DNA of 64,000 nucleotides from JBBDJB01 sp040880125 (GTDB taxonomy: Bacteria > Planctomycetota > Planctomycetia > Pirellulales > JBBDJB01), in contig JBBDJB010000054.1 of assembly GCA_040880125.1 (NCBI GenBank), positions 183,636-247,635 of the forward strand, read 5' to 3'. How positions within the stretch are numbered: the stretch's first letter is position 1; each line of letters starts with the position of its first letter. Below the pieces are notes generated by a model. That model ran no database searches and was not told the DNA's origin. It was given only the letters and a program-made list of their open reading frames with translations. Below are positions 44,313 through 51,889 of the stretch, piece after piece. Made by a program: the position numbers and the translations under genes.

Positions 44313-45944
44313 ATGAAACAGGAAATGCTTATCAACGTATCGCAGCCGGAGGAATGCCGGATTGCGATCGTCGAAGACGGGATCCTTGAAGAGCTCTACA
44401 TCGAGCGGAGCAGCCAGGACAACTACGTCGGAAACATCTACAAGGGACGCATCGTCAATCTGGAGCCGAGCATCCAGGCCGCCTTCGTCGACTTCGGCGT
44501 CGGCCGTAACGGCTTTCTGCACATCAGCGACGTCGAGCCCCAGTACTTTCGCCAGGGCGGCTACGACCCGGACAAGCTGAGCAAGTCCGGCCATCCGCAG
44601 CGCGGCGGCAGCAACGGCGACGACGTCGACGACGACGACGAAGACAAAGACGGCCGCAAGCCGCGCGACCGCACCCGCCGCCCAGGGGTCCGCCCACGGA
44701 TCAAGCCGCCCATCCAGGAGATCTTCCGCCGCGGCGACGAAGTGCTGGTGCAGGTCATCAAGGAAGGGATCGGCACCAAAGGCCCCACGCTCTCCACCTA
44801 CATGAGCATCCCCGGACGTTACCTGGTGTTGATGCCCGCGCTGGGCCGCATCGGCGTCTCGCGCAAGATCGAGGACGACGACGTCCGCCGCCGCCTGCGA
44901 GACATTATGCTCGAGCTCAACCCGCCCAAGGGGCTGGGATTCATCGTCCGAACCGCCGGCACCGACCGCACCAAAAAAGAGCTCTCCCGCGACCTGGCCT
45001 ACCTGCTGCGGCTGTGGAAGATGATCGTCCGCCGCATCCGCAAGTCGCAGGCGCCGGTCGACATCTACGAAGAGAGCGATATGATCATCCGCACCATCCG
45101 CGACATCTTCACCGGCGACATCGATACCATCTTCATCGATGAGCCTTCCGCCTACGAGCGGGCGAAGGAATTCCTCCAGATCGTCATGCCGCGCTACGTC
45201 AGCCGGCTGCAACATTACGAAGGCAAAGAGCCGCTCTTCCACCGCTACCGGCTGGACGAGGAGATCGCCCGAATCAACCAGCGCAAGGTGCCGCTGCGCG
45301 AGGGAGGCTCGATCGTGATCGACCAGACCGAGGCCCTGGTGGCCATCGACGTGAACAGCGGCAGCTTCCGCACGGAGGAATCGGCCGAGGAGACGGCCTT
45401 CCGGCTGAACCAGATCGCCGCGCGGGAGATCGCCCGGCAGTTGCGGCTGCGCGACCTGGGCGGCGTGGTGGTCAACGACTTCATCGACATGCGCAAGGAC
45501 AAGCATCGCCGCGGCGTGGAGCGGGCGCTGCGCGACGCGGTGAAGCGTGACCGGGCGAGGACCAAGATCCTGCGGATCAGCCCCTTCGGCCTGATCGAGA
45601 TGACCCGGCAGCGGATCCGCCCCAGCCTGAAGCGCAGCGCGTTTATGGAGTGCCCCGGCTGCACCGGCAGCGGCCTGGTCAAAACCGCCGAGAGCATGGC
45701 CATCGAAGTGATGCGAAAGCTGATCCTTGGCACCCAGCGCGAGGACATCGCCAAGATGATCGTCCGGGTGGACGACGACGTGGCCACTTACTTGAACAAC
45801 AAGAAGCGTCGTGAGATCGCCCGGCTGGAGGACGAGGGCAACATGGTCGTCCAGATCCTCGGCAAGGAAGGCGTTTCACCGGAGATGCTGGAGATCGAAT
45901 GCCTCGACCCCACCGGCCGCGAAGTGAAGTTTTTGGAGTGCTAG
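44313..45944 (+). CDS. rng: Ribonuclease E/G family endoribonuclease
   Basis: 543 aa. The S1 RNA-binding domain (about residues 38-160) is interrupted by a hydrophilic insertion (about 95-133: DDVDDDDEDKDGRKPRDRTR and basic residues). The DNase I-like catalytic domain has VAIDVNSGSF (Asp346) and VVNDFIDM (Asp389), and the zinc-link CPGCTGSGLV begins at Cys447. The length and the lack of a long C-terminal scaffold resemble RNase G or short RNase E. It cleaves single-stranded AU-rich RNA and would act with rnr and yhaM in decay. Upstream DUF2344 and downstream rplU are its usual neighbours, although an accessory patch now separates rplU. Confidence 0.93.
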   Translation: MKQEMLINVSQPEECRIAIVEDGILEELYIERSSQDNYVGNIYKGRIVNLEPSIQAAFVDFGVGRNGFLHISDVEPQYFRQGGYDPDKLSKSGHPQRGGSNGDDVDDDDEDKDGRKPRDRTRRPGVRPRIKPPIQEIFRRGDEVLVQVIKEGIGTKGPTLSTYMSIPGRYLVLMPALGRIGVSRKIEDDDVRRRLRDIMLELNPPKGLGFIVRTAGTDRTKKELSRDLAYLLRLWKMIVRRIRKSQAPVDIYEESDMIIRTIRDIFTGDIDTIFIDEPSAYERAKEFLQIVMPRYVSRLQHYEGKEPLFHRYRLDEEIARINQRKVPLREGGSIVIDQTEALVAIDVNSGSFRTEESAEETAFRLNQIAAREIARQLRLRDLGGVVVNDFIDMRKDKHRRGVERALRDAVKRDRARTKILRISPFGLIEMTRQRIRPSLKRSAFMECPGCTGSGLVKTAESMAIEVMRKLILGTQREDIAKMIVRVDDDVATYLNNKKRREIARLEDEGNMVVQILGKEGVSPEMLEIECLDPTGREVKFLEC

Positions 45945-45964
45945 CGGCGGCGTAGGGGCTGATC

Positions 45965-45995
45965 GGGTGCCACGGCGGGCTTGTCCCGCCGTGCC
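45965..45995. repeat. Family A hairpin repeat
   Basis: Arms CACGGCGGG and CCCGCCGTG around CTTGT, identical to the copy at 4275 over 31 nt; starts 21 bp after the rng stop. Confidence 0.9.
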
Positions 45996-46074
45996 GGTGC
46001 AGTCGCTGTCCAGCAGGCAGGACGCCCAAATGCCGAGGATTCCGGCCCAGTCGCTTCAAAGCCGGTTCCGGCAT

Positions 46075-46104
46075 GGTAGGATAGCTACCGGGCTAAGTAG
46101 CCCC
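46075..46104. other. Two adjacent small hairpins upstream of the small-gene operon
   Basis: GGTAG-GATAG-CTACC (near 46076-46090) is followed directly by GGGCT-AAGT-AGCCC (near 46090-46103). They lie about 120 bp before the 71-aa gene and might shape its leader RNA. Confidence 0.4.
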
Positions 46105-46226
46105 CTCAGGCCATCAGGGACGGCCATTGGCCTTTGCCGGCGCTTGTCGAATCACTAATCTGCCGGCGTGCTGCGGACGATACCGGATCAGGATGCTTCC
46201 CGGTTCTCCGAAGAAAGGAGCTTGCG

Positions 46227-46442
46227 ATGGCCACCGCAACACTATTCGAGCCGGACTCGCTGGAATTCCGAGATCAATTGCAGCGTCGCCTGACGGAAAC
46301 GCTGCGGAAGTTGGCGATCGAGCGTGCTGCCAGCGAAGGCCGGGATGTCGTCACCAAAGAGGATATGCGGCAAATTGTCGGCAAGGCCATTGATCTTGTG
46401 ATGGAGGAATTGCAGGCAGCCCACGCCCATGGCGAAGACTAA
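46227..46442 (+). CDS. Small helical protein, 71 aa, first gene of a two-gene operon
   Basis: An ATG with an excellent AAAGGAG (46214-46220) at 6 nt. The protein is mostly helical: SLEFRDQLQRRLTETLRKLA, IERAASEGRDVVTKEDMRQI and VGKAIDLVMEELQ. The long helix, then VVTKEDMRQIV, recalls a histone-fold or DNA-binding strap pattern, but this is only a resemblance. No family is recognised. The stop overlaps the next gene by 14 bp, so the two products are probably made together. Confidence 0.7.
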   Translation: MATATLFEPDSLEFRDQLQRRLTETLRKLAIERAASEGRDVVTKEDMRQIVGKAIDLVMEELQAAHAHGED

Positions 46443-46797
46443 GCCCAAGCAGAAATACACGTACCGTGCGAGCGATGGCGGCACGGCACGCGAAGAACAG
46501 TGCCGAACCGACTTCGCGGACTGCCTGATGGTTTTAGCCGTCGCCAACATGAAGCGCCGTGGTTCGCAAACCCTCGACGAGTCCGACTTCGATACCGCCT
46601 ATCGGGAGTTGCTATCGGCGAAGCACACCGACTGGATCCGCCAGATAGGCGGCTCGGTCATGTCCATCTTCGGCGCTTTCGCATTCTCGACCAGTGTAAC
46701 GCTCAAGCCGACATGGGTGTGGCTTTGGGCAGCGGCGGGCGCTGCCTTGATCCTGTGTGGGTTGTTCATCCAGCACTATCCGCACTGGAAAAAGTAG
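46429..46797 (+). CDS. Small two-TM membrane protein, 122 aa
   Basis: A basic N-terminus (KTKPKQKYTYR) is followed by a soluble helical portion (CRTDFADCLMVLAVANMKRR and TLDESDFDTAYRELL), then two transmembrane helices (IGGSVMSIFGAFAFSTSVTL and VWLWAAAGAALILCGLFIQ) and a short HYPHWKK tail. TLDESDFDTAYREL resembles the VVTKEDMRQIV segment of its partner, so the two may share a fold and interact. A soluble partner with a small two-helix membrane protein is a shape also seen in toxin or abortive-infection modules; there is no direct evidence of such activity here. Confidence 0.68.
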   Translation: MAKTKPKQKYTYRASDGGTAREEQCRTDFADCLMVLAVANMKRRGSQTLDESDFDTAYRELLSAKHTDWIRQIGGSVMSIFGAFAFSTSVTLKPTWVWLWAAAGAALILCGLFIQHYPHWKK

Positions 46798-46798
46798 A

Positions 46799-46829
46799 CC
46801 GGCAGGACGCGAACCAAGCGCCCTGCCGG
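46799..46829 (+). terminator. Hairpin after the small-gene operon
   Basis: CCGGCAGG (46799-46806) and CCTGCCGG (46822-46829), 15-nt loop, directly after the stop codon. There is no T-run, so factor-independent termination is uncertain. Confidence 0.45.
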
Positions 46830-46854
46830 CCGTGCATTACAGCGCGCCATCAAA

Positions 46855-46870
46855 GTGAACACGTGTTCAC
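46855..46870. promoter_or_regulatory. 16-bp perfect palindrome, LexA-type box candidate
   Basis: GTGAACACGTGTTCAC contains GAAC-ACGT-GTTC, which fits the GAAC-N4-GTTC SOS box of Gram-positive and actinobacterial LexA, including the RNRY centre. It ends 3 nt before a -35 element, a position suited to repression. The planctomycete LexA motif is not known to me, so another dimeric regulator is possible. Confidence 0.5.
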
Positions 46871-46873
46871 ACG

Positions 46874-46903
46874 TTGACGCAATCAGGATGATTGCACTAG
46901 GAT
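46874..46903 (+). promoter_or_regulatory. Promoter candidate next to the palindrome
   Basis: TTGACG (46874-46879), 18-nt spacer, TAGGAT (46898-46903). No ORF of note follows on this strand before the hairpin at 47094. Confidence 0.5.
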
Positions 46904-46909
46904 GCCCTA

Positions 46910-47122
46910 ACGCGTGACCGGTCCAGCACCGGTCATGGCTTGGAATTGGTCTCGCTGCAGCGAAAACCAGAACCAAGGAACGACTTCTAAACGACTTCCA
47001 TGTAAATACATGATAGCGTCCTTGCTATGCGGCGGGACCGTGGGGTTCGGCGCCAACCTTCTCCCCACAGCCTCGCCTAGGTAAGGCTATTCAGAGAGCC
47101 CAGGGTTACCCCCTGGGCTCTC
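46910..47122 (+). ncRNA. Candidate structured non-coding RNA
   Basis: About 210 nt downstream of the promoter hold a chain of perfect or nested hairpins. They are TGACCGGT/ACCGGTCA (46915-46935), a nested stem CTTGG/CCAAG with TGGT/ACCA and TCGC-TGCA-GCGA (46939-46977), CATGTA-AA-TACATG (46999-47012), GTGGGG/CCCCAC (47040-47068), and a 12-bp stem GAGAGCCCAGGG/CCCTGGGCTCTC (47094-47122) followed by GCCGTTTAT. The only ORF of note is 17 codons (47027-47080). It does not match tmRNA, SRP or RNase P signatures that I know. The ends are inferred. Confidence 0.45.
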
Positions 47123-47584
47123 GCCGTTTATCGTGGGACTCTCGCCCCACTCCTTAAGAGACCAGACCCCAGGGCTGATCTTCTTGAATGTTTCCGTTTT
47201 TCGTCCCATGGCGGTGTGCAAGGCATTATGCAGGATGCGCGGCTGTAGATTCCGACCGTACTCTGATCGCCGTAGCACCTCCACCATCGCGGCCACTTTC
47301 ATGGGTTCCCCCGTCTGCCGGAGTACGGCCTCGGCGGCCTCATGCTTGGTTGCGTCGTCGCTCAGCCCCTCCACAGAACGGTTTCCTCCGGTATCTTGTG
47401 CTTGCACCAAACCGATCTCCATAGCAGTTGGATTGACGGCTTGACTGCCAGAAAGGCGTTCAAGCTCCGACCGTAGGCACCTCTCGGTAGCCTCCAGCCC
47501 CTCCATGTCGCGCCGCAACTCGTTTCGCCGGTTCTGGATATGATCCAGAGCTGCGCGGATTCCGTCGACTGCGCGATTGTCCAT
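47087..47584 (-). CDS. Winged-helix (HARE-HTH-like) protein with N-terminal coiled coil
   Basis: 165 aa. Residues 10-50 form a predicted coiled coil (IRAALDHIQNRRNELRRDME then GLEATERCLRSELERL). Residues 80-150 look like a HARE-type winged helix: KHEAAEAVLRQTGEPMKVAA, MVEVLRRSEYGRNLQPRILH, then FKKISPGVWSLKEW. HARE-HTH domains occur in restriction, chromatin and RNA polymerase delta-type proteins and are thought to sense or bind modified DNA. The ATG at 47584 has GGAGG at good spacing and is preferred over a GTG four codons upstream. Its 3' end overlaps the hairpin at 47094-47122 on the opposite strand. The last 15 residues are Gly/Pro-rich. Confidence 0.7.
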   Translation of the reverse strand: MDNRAVDGIRAALDHIQNRRNELRRDMEGLEATERCLRSELERLSGSQAVNPTAMEIGLVQAQDTGGNRSVEGLSDDATKHEAAEAVLRQTGEPMKVAAMVEVLRRSEYGRNLQPRILHNALHTAMGRKTETFKKISPGVWSLKEWGESPTINGESPGGNPGLSE

Positions 47585-47891
47585 ATTCGCCTCCACTCCG
47601 TCTAGTGAACCTGCCGTGCACCGCCCCTCTCCCTTAGTTTTAGTGTTCTGAGTTCATGCGGCAATACTGAATGCCAACATCCTCACTAAATATACTCAGC
47701 CGTTGACATCGCATGGACAACTGCCCGAATGACTGGCGTTGTGAGGCCACCCTCCCTGAATAGTGTGTAAAGTGGCATTTTGCGTAACCTGGACGGCCGC
47801 TCCCCCTCGACTCTGCCCGCCCCATCGGCTACATTACAGGGCTCGCCGTGGGGCGAATTTGACCACACAAACCAAGCTTGGAAGTTCGACG
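47585..47891. other. 307-bp divergent gap upstream of rplU
   Basis: Holds promoters for the winged-helix gene (left) and rplU (right). A consensus -35 TTGACA at 47703-47708 faces rplU without a good -10 at 17 nt; TTGTGA (47739-47744), 16 nt, TAGTGT (47761-47766) is an alternative. No gene seen. Confidence 0.4.
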
Positions 47892-48206
47892 ATGTACGCG
47901 ATCATTGCCGATAGTGGACGCCAGTACCGCATTGAAGAGGGCCAGGTGCTTGACCTGGACTACCGCGAGCTCTCGGCCGGTGAGGAATTGAAGATTGACC
48001 GCGTGCTGGCCCTGGGCGGCGGCGACGGCGGCTTCCAGTTCGGGCGGCCCCTGCTGGACTCCGCCAGCGTGACCGCCGAAGTGGTCGGCGTGGTGCCGGG
48101 CGAGAAGATCACCGTCCAAAAGTTCCGCCGTCGCAAGAACTCCCGCCGAAAAACCGGCCACCGCCAGCTCTACACCCGGGTGAAGATCAAGTCGATCACC
48201 GGCTAA
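47892..48206 (+). CDS. rplU: 50S ribosomal protein L21
   Basis: 104 aa, the normal length. It reads MYAIIADSGRQYRIEEGQVL, then IDRVLALGGGDGGFQFGRPL and the conserved basic C-terminus KFRRRKNSRRKTGHRQLYTR. L21 binds 23S rRNA domain VI. In most bacteria rpmA (L27) follows directly; here no L27 frame lies within the next 500 bp. RNase E/G is upstream, separated by about 1.9 kb of accessory sequence. Confidence 0.96.
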   Translation: MYAIIADSGRQYRIEEGQVLDLDYRELSAGEELKIDRVLALGGGDGGFQFGRPLLDSASVTAEVVGVVPGEKITVQKFRRRKNSRRKTGHRQLYTRVKIKSITG

Positions 48207-48533
48207 TTGCACGCTCAGCACGGGCGTCCGATGGCGTCGACTTTGCGGCCCCTCTGCGCGGATTGCCTTCGGCAACGTCGCGAATCGCGCGGCTGACAGT
48301 CTCTGACGGATCCGCGCCTGGTGCCGGATCCCCCCAATGCCGGCTGAATTGTCACCGATTCCGCTACCGGCGGCGCCTCGTGCGGCGGACAGTCCAAGTC
48401 GCGCGACGCAACGAACCCCGTTTCTGGCCCCCGCGGCTTTTCCTGCGTGCTGGCACACCATGCTGTCAAGGGCAACTTCTCATCGTCACAACCCATTGAT
48501 ATCAAACGACCTGTGACTTTATCAGAAAAGTGG

Positions 48534-48561
48534 TTGACGATCAGCTTTGTATGGATACACT
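48534..48561 (+). promoter_or_regulatory. nrdJ promoter candidate
   Basis: TTGACG (48534-48539), 16-nt spacer, TACACT (48556-48561). Confidence 0.5.
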
Positions 48562-48572
48562 TGGCTGCTCGT

Positions 48573-48620
48573 TCGCCGTATGTTGTGTGAAAACACTCAA
48601 TCGAATACTATATGTTGGTG
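48573..48620 (+). promoter_or_regulatory. Tandem NrdR-box-like elements
   Basis: Two 16-bp sites, TCGCCGTATGTTGTGT (48573-48588) and ATACTATATGTTGGTG (48605-48620), each match the NrdR consensus ACACTATATATAGTGT at 10 of 16 positions. They are exactly 32 bp apart, a spacing reported as characteristic for NrdR. They lie at and below the promoter, as repression sites would. Confidence 0.5.
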
Positions 48621-48781
48621 TTTTCGCGGTTCTGGGGTAAAAGTAGGGCAGTCGCGGCTCTCCAGAGTGGGCCGCTCTAGAATTCCGGCCGATCGGCCGA
48701 AGAAAGACTTCCGTATCCAGTGTACGGATGTTTAGATTGAATGGACTCGCCCAAACTCTTTTTCGAGCAAGGAGCTCACGC

Positions 48782-51769
48782 ATGGCCTCTGCCAAGCTGG
48801 AAGTCGCGCATCCGGTTGTCAAATCCACGGCCGATCGGCCATCGGGCGAGTCGGTGTTTCCCGGCCCCGAGTTCTCCGGCAAGCTGAATATCGACCCGCA
48901 GTTCTGCCCCCAGGGGGTCGATGATCCGCTGGACACGGTGCAGTGGGAGCTGCGCAGCGCCGCGATCAAGGGCGAGAACGGCGAAGTGCTCTTCGAGCAG
49001 ACCGATTGCGAGATTCCCGCCGGCTGGAGCCAATTGGCCACCAACGTGGTGGTGAGCAAGTACTTCTACGGCGAGGTCGGCACGCCCGAGCGCGAGCGCA
49101 GCGTGCGGCAATTGATCCATCGGGTGACTCGGACCATCGCCGACTGGGGCATCCGCGACGGCTACTTCGCCACCGCCGAAGACGGCGAGCGGTTTTACCG
49201 CGAACTGGCCTGGCTCTGCCTGCACCAGCACGGGGCTTTCAACTCGCCGGTCTGGTTCAACGTCGGGCTGTTCGACCAATATGGCGTGACCGGCTCGCGC
49301 TGCAACTGGTGCTGGGATGCCGAAAGCCAGGCGGTCGTGCAGCCGGCGAACTCCTACGAGTATCCCCAAGGCTCGGCGTGCTTCATTCAGCACGTCCAGG
49401 ACGACATGGAAGACATCATGGAGCTCGCCCGCAGCGAGGCCATGCTGTTCAAGTTCGGCAGCGGCACTGGCACCGATCTTTCCACGCTGCGGTCGCACCG
49501 CGAGAAGCTCTCCGGCGGCGGCCGGCCTTCCGGTCCGCTTTCCTTCATGCGGGTGTACGACCAGATCGCGGCGGTGGTCAAGTCCGGCGGCAAGACCCGG
49601 CGTGCCGCCAAGATGCAGTCGCTGAAGGTCTGGCACCCGGACATCCTCGAGTTCATCGAGTGCAAGTACAAGGAGGAGCAGAAGGCCCGGGTGTTGATCG
49701 AGAAGGGCGGCTACGAGTCGAACTTCAACGGCGAGGCGTACAGCTCGATCATGTTCCAGAACGCGAACCTTTCGGTCCGCGTGACCGACGACTTTATGCA
49801 GGCGGCCGAGAAGGAGCTGGATTGGGCCACGCACTGGGTGACGGACGAAAAGCAGCCCGGCCCGGTCTACCACGCTCGGGATCTGATGAACCGCATGGCC
49901 GAGTGTGCCTGGCACTGCGGCGACCCCGGCGTGCAATACGACACGACGATCAATCGCTGGCACACCTGCCCGAACTCGGGCCGGATCAACGCGAGCAATC
50001 CGTGCTCCGAGTACATGTTCCTCGACGACACGGCGTGCAACCTGGCCAGCATCAACCTGATGAAGTTCCGCACCGAGAGCGGCGAGTTCGATGCGGCCCG
50101 GTTCGCGGCGGCCTGCCGCATCTTTTTCGTCGCGCAGGAGATTCTGGTCGATCATGCCAGCTATCCCACGAAGGACATCGCCACCAACAGCCATCGCTTC
50201 CGCCCGCTGGGCTTGGGCTACGCCAATCTTGGCAGCCTGCTGATGGCCAGCGGCATGCCGTACGACTCGGACGCCGCCCGTGGTGTCTGCGGCGCGCTGA
50301 CGGCCCTGCTGCACGGATCGGCCAACCTGACCAGTGCGGAGCTGTCCGAGGCGGTCGGGCCGTTCGACGGCTTTGCCGAAAATCGCGAGCCGATGCTCCG
50401 CGTCATGCAGATGCACCGCGACGCGGTGGAATCGATCGACCCGCAGTGCCCCGGTTCGCTGCAAGACGCCGCCCGCAAGCTGTGGGACGACGTGCTGACC
50501 GCCGGCCGCCGTCACGGCTATCGCAACGCCCAGGCGACGGTGCTGGCGCCCACCGGCACGATCAGCTTCATGATGGACTGCGACACGACCGGCATCGAGC
50601 CGGACATCGCCCTGGTGAAGTACAAGCAGCTTGCTGGCGGCGGCATGCTGAAGATCGTCAACCGCACGGTGCCGGCGGCGCTGAAGAAGCTGGGCTACGA
50701 TCAACCGACCATCGAGTCGATCATCGCGTACATCGACAAGGAGGACACGGTCGAGGGGGCTTCGGACATGGCGGCCGAGCACCTGCCGGTGTTCGACTGT
50801 GCATTCACGCCCCGCAACGGCACGCGGTCGATCCGCTGGAAAGCCCACGTGCAGATGATGGCCGCCGCGCAGCCGTTCCTCTCGGGCGCGATCTCCAAGA
50901 CGGTGAACATGCCGCGAGAGAGCACGCCGGAAGACATCGCCGACGCCTACACGGACGGCTGGCGGCTGGGCCTCAAGGCCCTGGCCATCTACCGCGACGG
51001 ATCTAAGGAGAGCCAGCCGCTGTCGACTTCGTCCGAAGCGGACAAGGCGGCGGCCAAGAAGGCGTCGGTACCGCGCCGCGAGCGGCTGCCGGATACCCGC
51101 CATTCGGTCACGCACAAGTTCAACGTGGCCGGTCACGAAGGGTACATCACCGTCGGGCTGTACGGCGACGGCCGGCCGGGCGAGGTGTTCCTCACCATGG
51201 CCAAGGAAGGCAGCACGATCGGCGGCATCATGGACTGCTTCGGCACGGCGGTCTCGATGAGCCTGCAATATGGCGTACCGCTCGAGGCGTACGTGAACAA
51301 GTTCTCGCATACGCGGTTCGAGCCGATGGGTCACACGACCAACCCGGACATTCGCATCGCCAAGAGCATCATCGACTACATCTTCCGCTGGCTGGGGATC
51401 GAATTCATTCCTGGCTATCGGGAGGCCAGCCTGGGCGATCAGCCCGATGCGGGAGGCGGCAAGGCCGAGAAAGGGGGCGAGTCGGCGGAGTCTGAGAGCG
51501 GGCCCGCCGCCAAGAAGGCCGGCGGGCAGACTGCGTCAGGGAAGACGACCAAGCAAAATGGTACGGGCACCGGAGAGTGGAACACCGCTCTCTTAGAACG
51601 GGCCGGCCTGAGCGTAAAGAACGGTCACGGCGGTCCGGCGCCGCGCAGCGAGCAGTTCGCGCACTTCCAGGTCGATGCTCCGGCGTGCGACAACTGCGGG
51701 GCCATCACCGTGCGAAACGGCAACTGCTACCTTTGCCACAATTGCGGTAACAGCATGGGTTGCTCGTAA
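48782..51769 (+). CDS. nrdJ: Class II (B12-dependent) ribonucleoside-diphosphate reductase
   Basis: 995 aa. It makes deoxyribonucleotides using adenosylcobalamin to generate the cysteinyl radical. The active-site loop is NPCSEYMFLDDTACNLASIN (Cys408, Glu410); GSGTGTDLSTLRSHREKLSG and LAPTGTISFMMDCDTTGIEP are family motifs. The C-terminal 30 residues hold CDNC, CYLCHNCGNSMGC, a redox and zinc tail. A charged linker of about 90 residues precedes it. The ATG at 48782 has AAGGAG 8 nt upstream. Regulation by NrdR is suggested by the tandem boxes; no cobalamin riboswitch was recognised. Confidence 0.96.
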   Translation: MASAKLEVAHPVVKSTADRPSGESVFPGPEFSGKLNIDPQFCPQGVDDPLDTVQWELRSAAIKGENGEVLFEQTDCEIPAGWSQLATNVVVSKYFYGEVGTPERERSVRQLIHRVTRTIADWGIRDGYFATAEDGERFYRELAWLCLHQHGAFNSPVWFNVGLFDQYGVTGSRCNWCWDAESQAVVQPANSYEYPQGSACFIQHVQDDMEDIMELARSEAMLFKFGSGTGTDLSTLRSHREKLSGGGRPSGPLSFMRVYDQIAAVVKSGGKTRRAAKMQSLKVWHPDILEFIECKYKEEQKARVLIEKGGYESNFNGEAYSSIMFQNANLSVRVTDDFMQAAEKELDWATHWVTDEKQPGPVYHARDLMNRMAECAWHCGDPGVQYDTTINRWHTCPNSGRINASNPCSEYMFLDDTACNLASINLMKFRTESGEFDAARFAAACRIFFVAQEILVDHASYPTKDIATNSHRFRPLGLGYANLGSLLMASGMPYDSDAARGVCGALTALLHGSANLTSAELSEAVGPFDGFAENREPMLRVMQMHRDAVESIDPQCPGSLQDAARKLWDDVLTAGRRHGYRNAQATVLAPTGTISFMMDCDTTGIEPDIALVKYKQLAGGGMLKIVNRTVPAALKKLGYDQPTIESIIAYIDKEDTVEGASDMAAEHLPVFDCAFTPRNGTRSIRWKAHVQMMAAAQPFLSGAISKTVNMPRESTPEDIADAYTDGWRLGLKALAIYRDGSKESQPLSTSSEADKAAAKKASVPRRERLPDTRHSVTHKFNVAGHEGYITVGLYGDGRPGEVFLTMAKEGSTIGGIMDCFGTAVSMSLQYGVPLEAYVNKFSHTRFEPMGHTTNPDIRIAKSIIDYIFRWLGIEFIPGYREASLGDQPDAGGGKAEKGGESAESESGPAAKKAGGQTASGKTTKQNGTGTGEWNTALLERAGLSVKNGHGGPAPRSEQFAHFQVDAPACDNCGAITVRNGNCYLCHNCGNSMGCS

Positions 51770-51819
51770 ATGGACCCTCCGGGCAAGGACGCCCGCGAGC
51801 GACCTTTGATTGTGACGGG

Positions 51820-51856
51820 CGAGCGCCGTCTCCACCACTCGCGGAGACGGCGCTCG
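51820..51856 (+). terminator. Terminator hairpin after nrdJ
   Basis: CGAGCGCCGTCTCC (51820-51833) and GGAGACGGCGCTCG (51843-51856), a 14-bp perfect stem with a 9-nt loop, followed by TCTGCGTTTGGGTTT. It stands 50 bp after the nrdJ stop. Confidence 0.75.
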
Positions 51857-51889
51857 TCTGCGTTTGGGTTTAAACGGATTGGCCGAATC

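Larger units (their letters stand above)
48207..48781. other. 575-bp gap between rplU and nrdJ
   Basis: Left half GC-rich with a degenerate family C hairpin, GCTGAATT-GTCACC-GATTCCGC (48343-48364). Right half AT-rich with the nrdJ promoter and regulatory boxes. No L27 or other gene is seen. Confidence 0.5.

Noticed and set aside
44103..45506. 467-codon frame antisense to RNase E/G
   Set aside because: Val/Asp/Leu-rich shadow of a strongly conserved gene.
47027..47080. 17-codon ORF inside the structured RNA candidate
   Set aside because: No ribosome binding site, basic random-like composition and located in a predicted stem.
48207..48781. Cobalamin riboswitch upstream of the B12-dependent reductase
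   Set aside because: I looked for the conserved B12-box core and a typical long leader and did not find them; NrdR-like boxes explain the region better.
48943..51006. 687-codon frame on the same strand as nrdJ in another phase
   Set aside because: Same reason; Arg/Ala/Gly-rich shadow with no domain.
48776..51334. 852-codon open frame antisense to nrdJ
   Set aside because: It mirrors a clearly conserved reductase in a GC-rich genome where antisense frames stay open by codon bias; its composition (Arg, Ala, His-rich) resembles no protein family.
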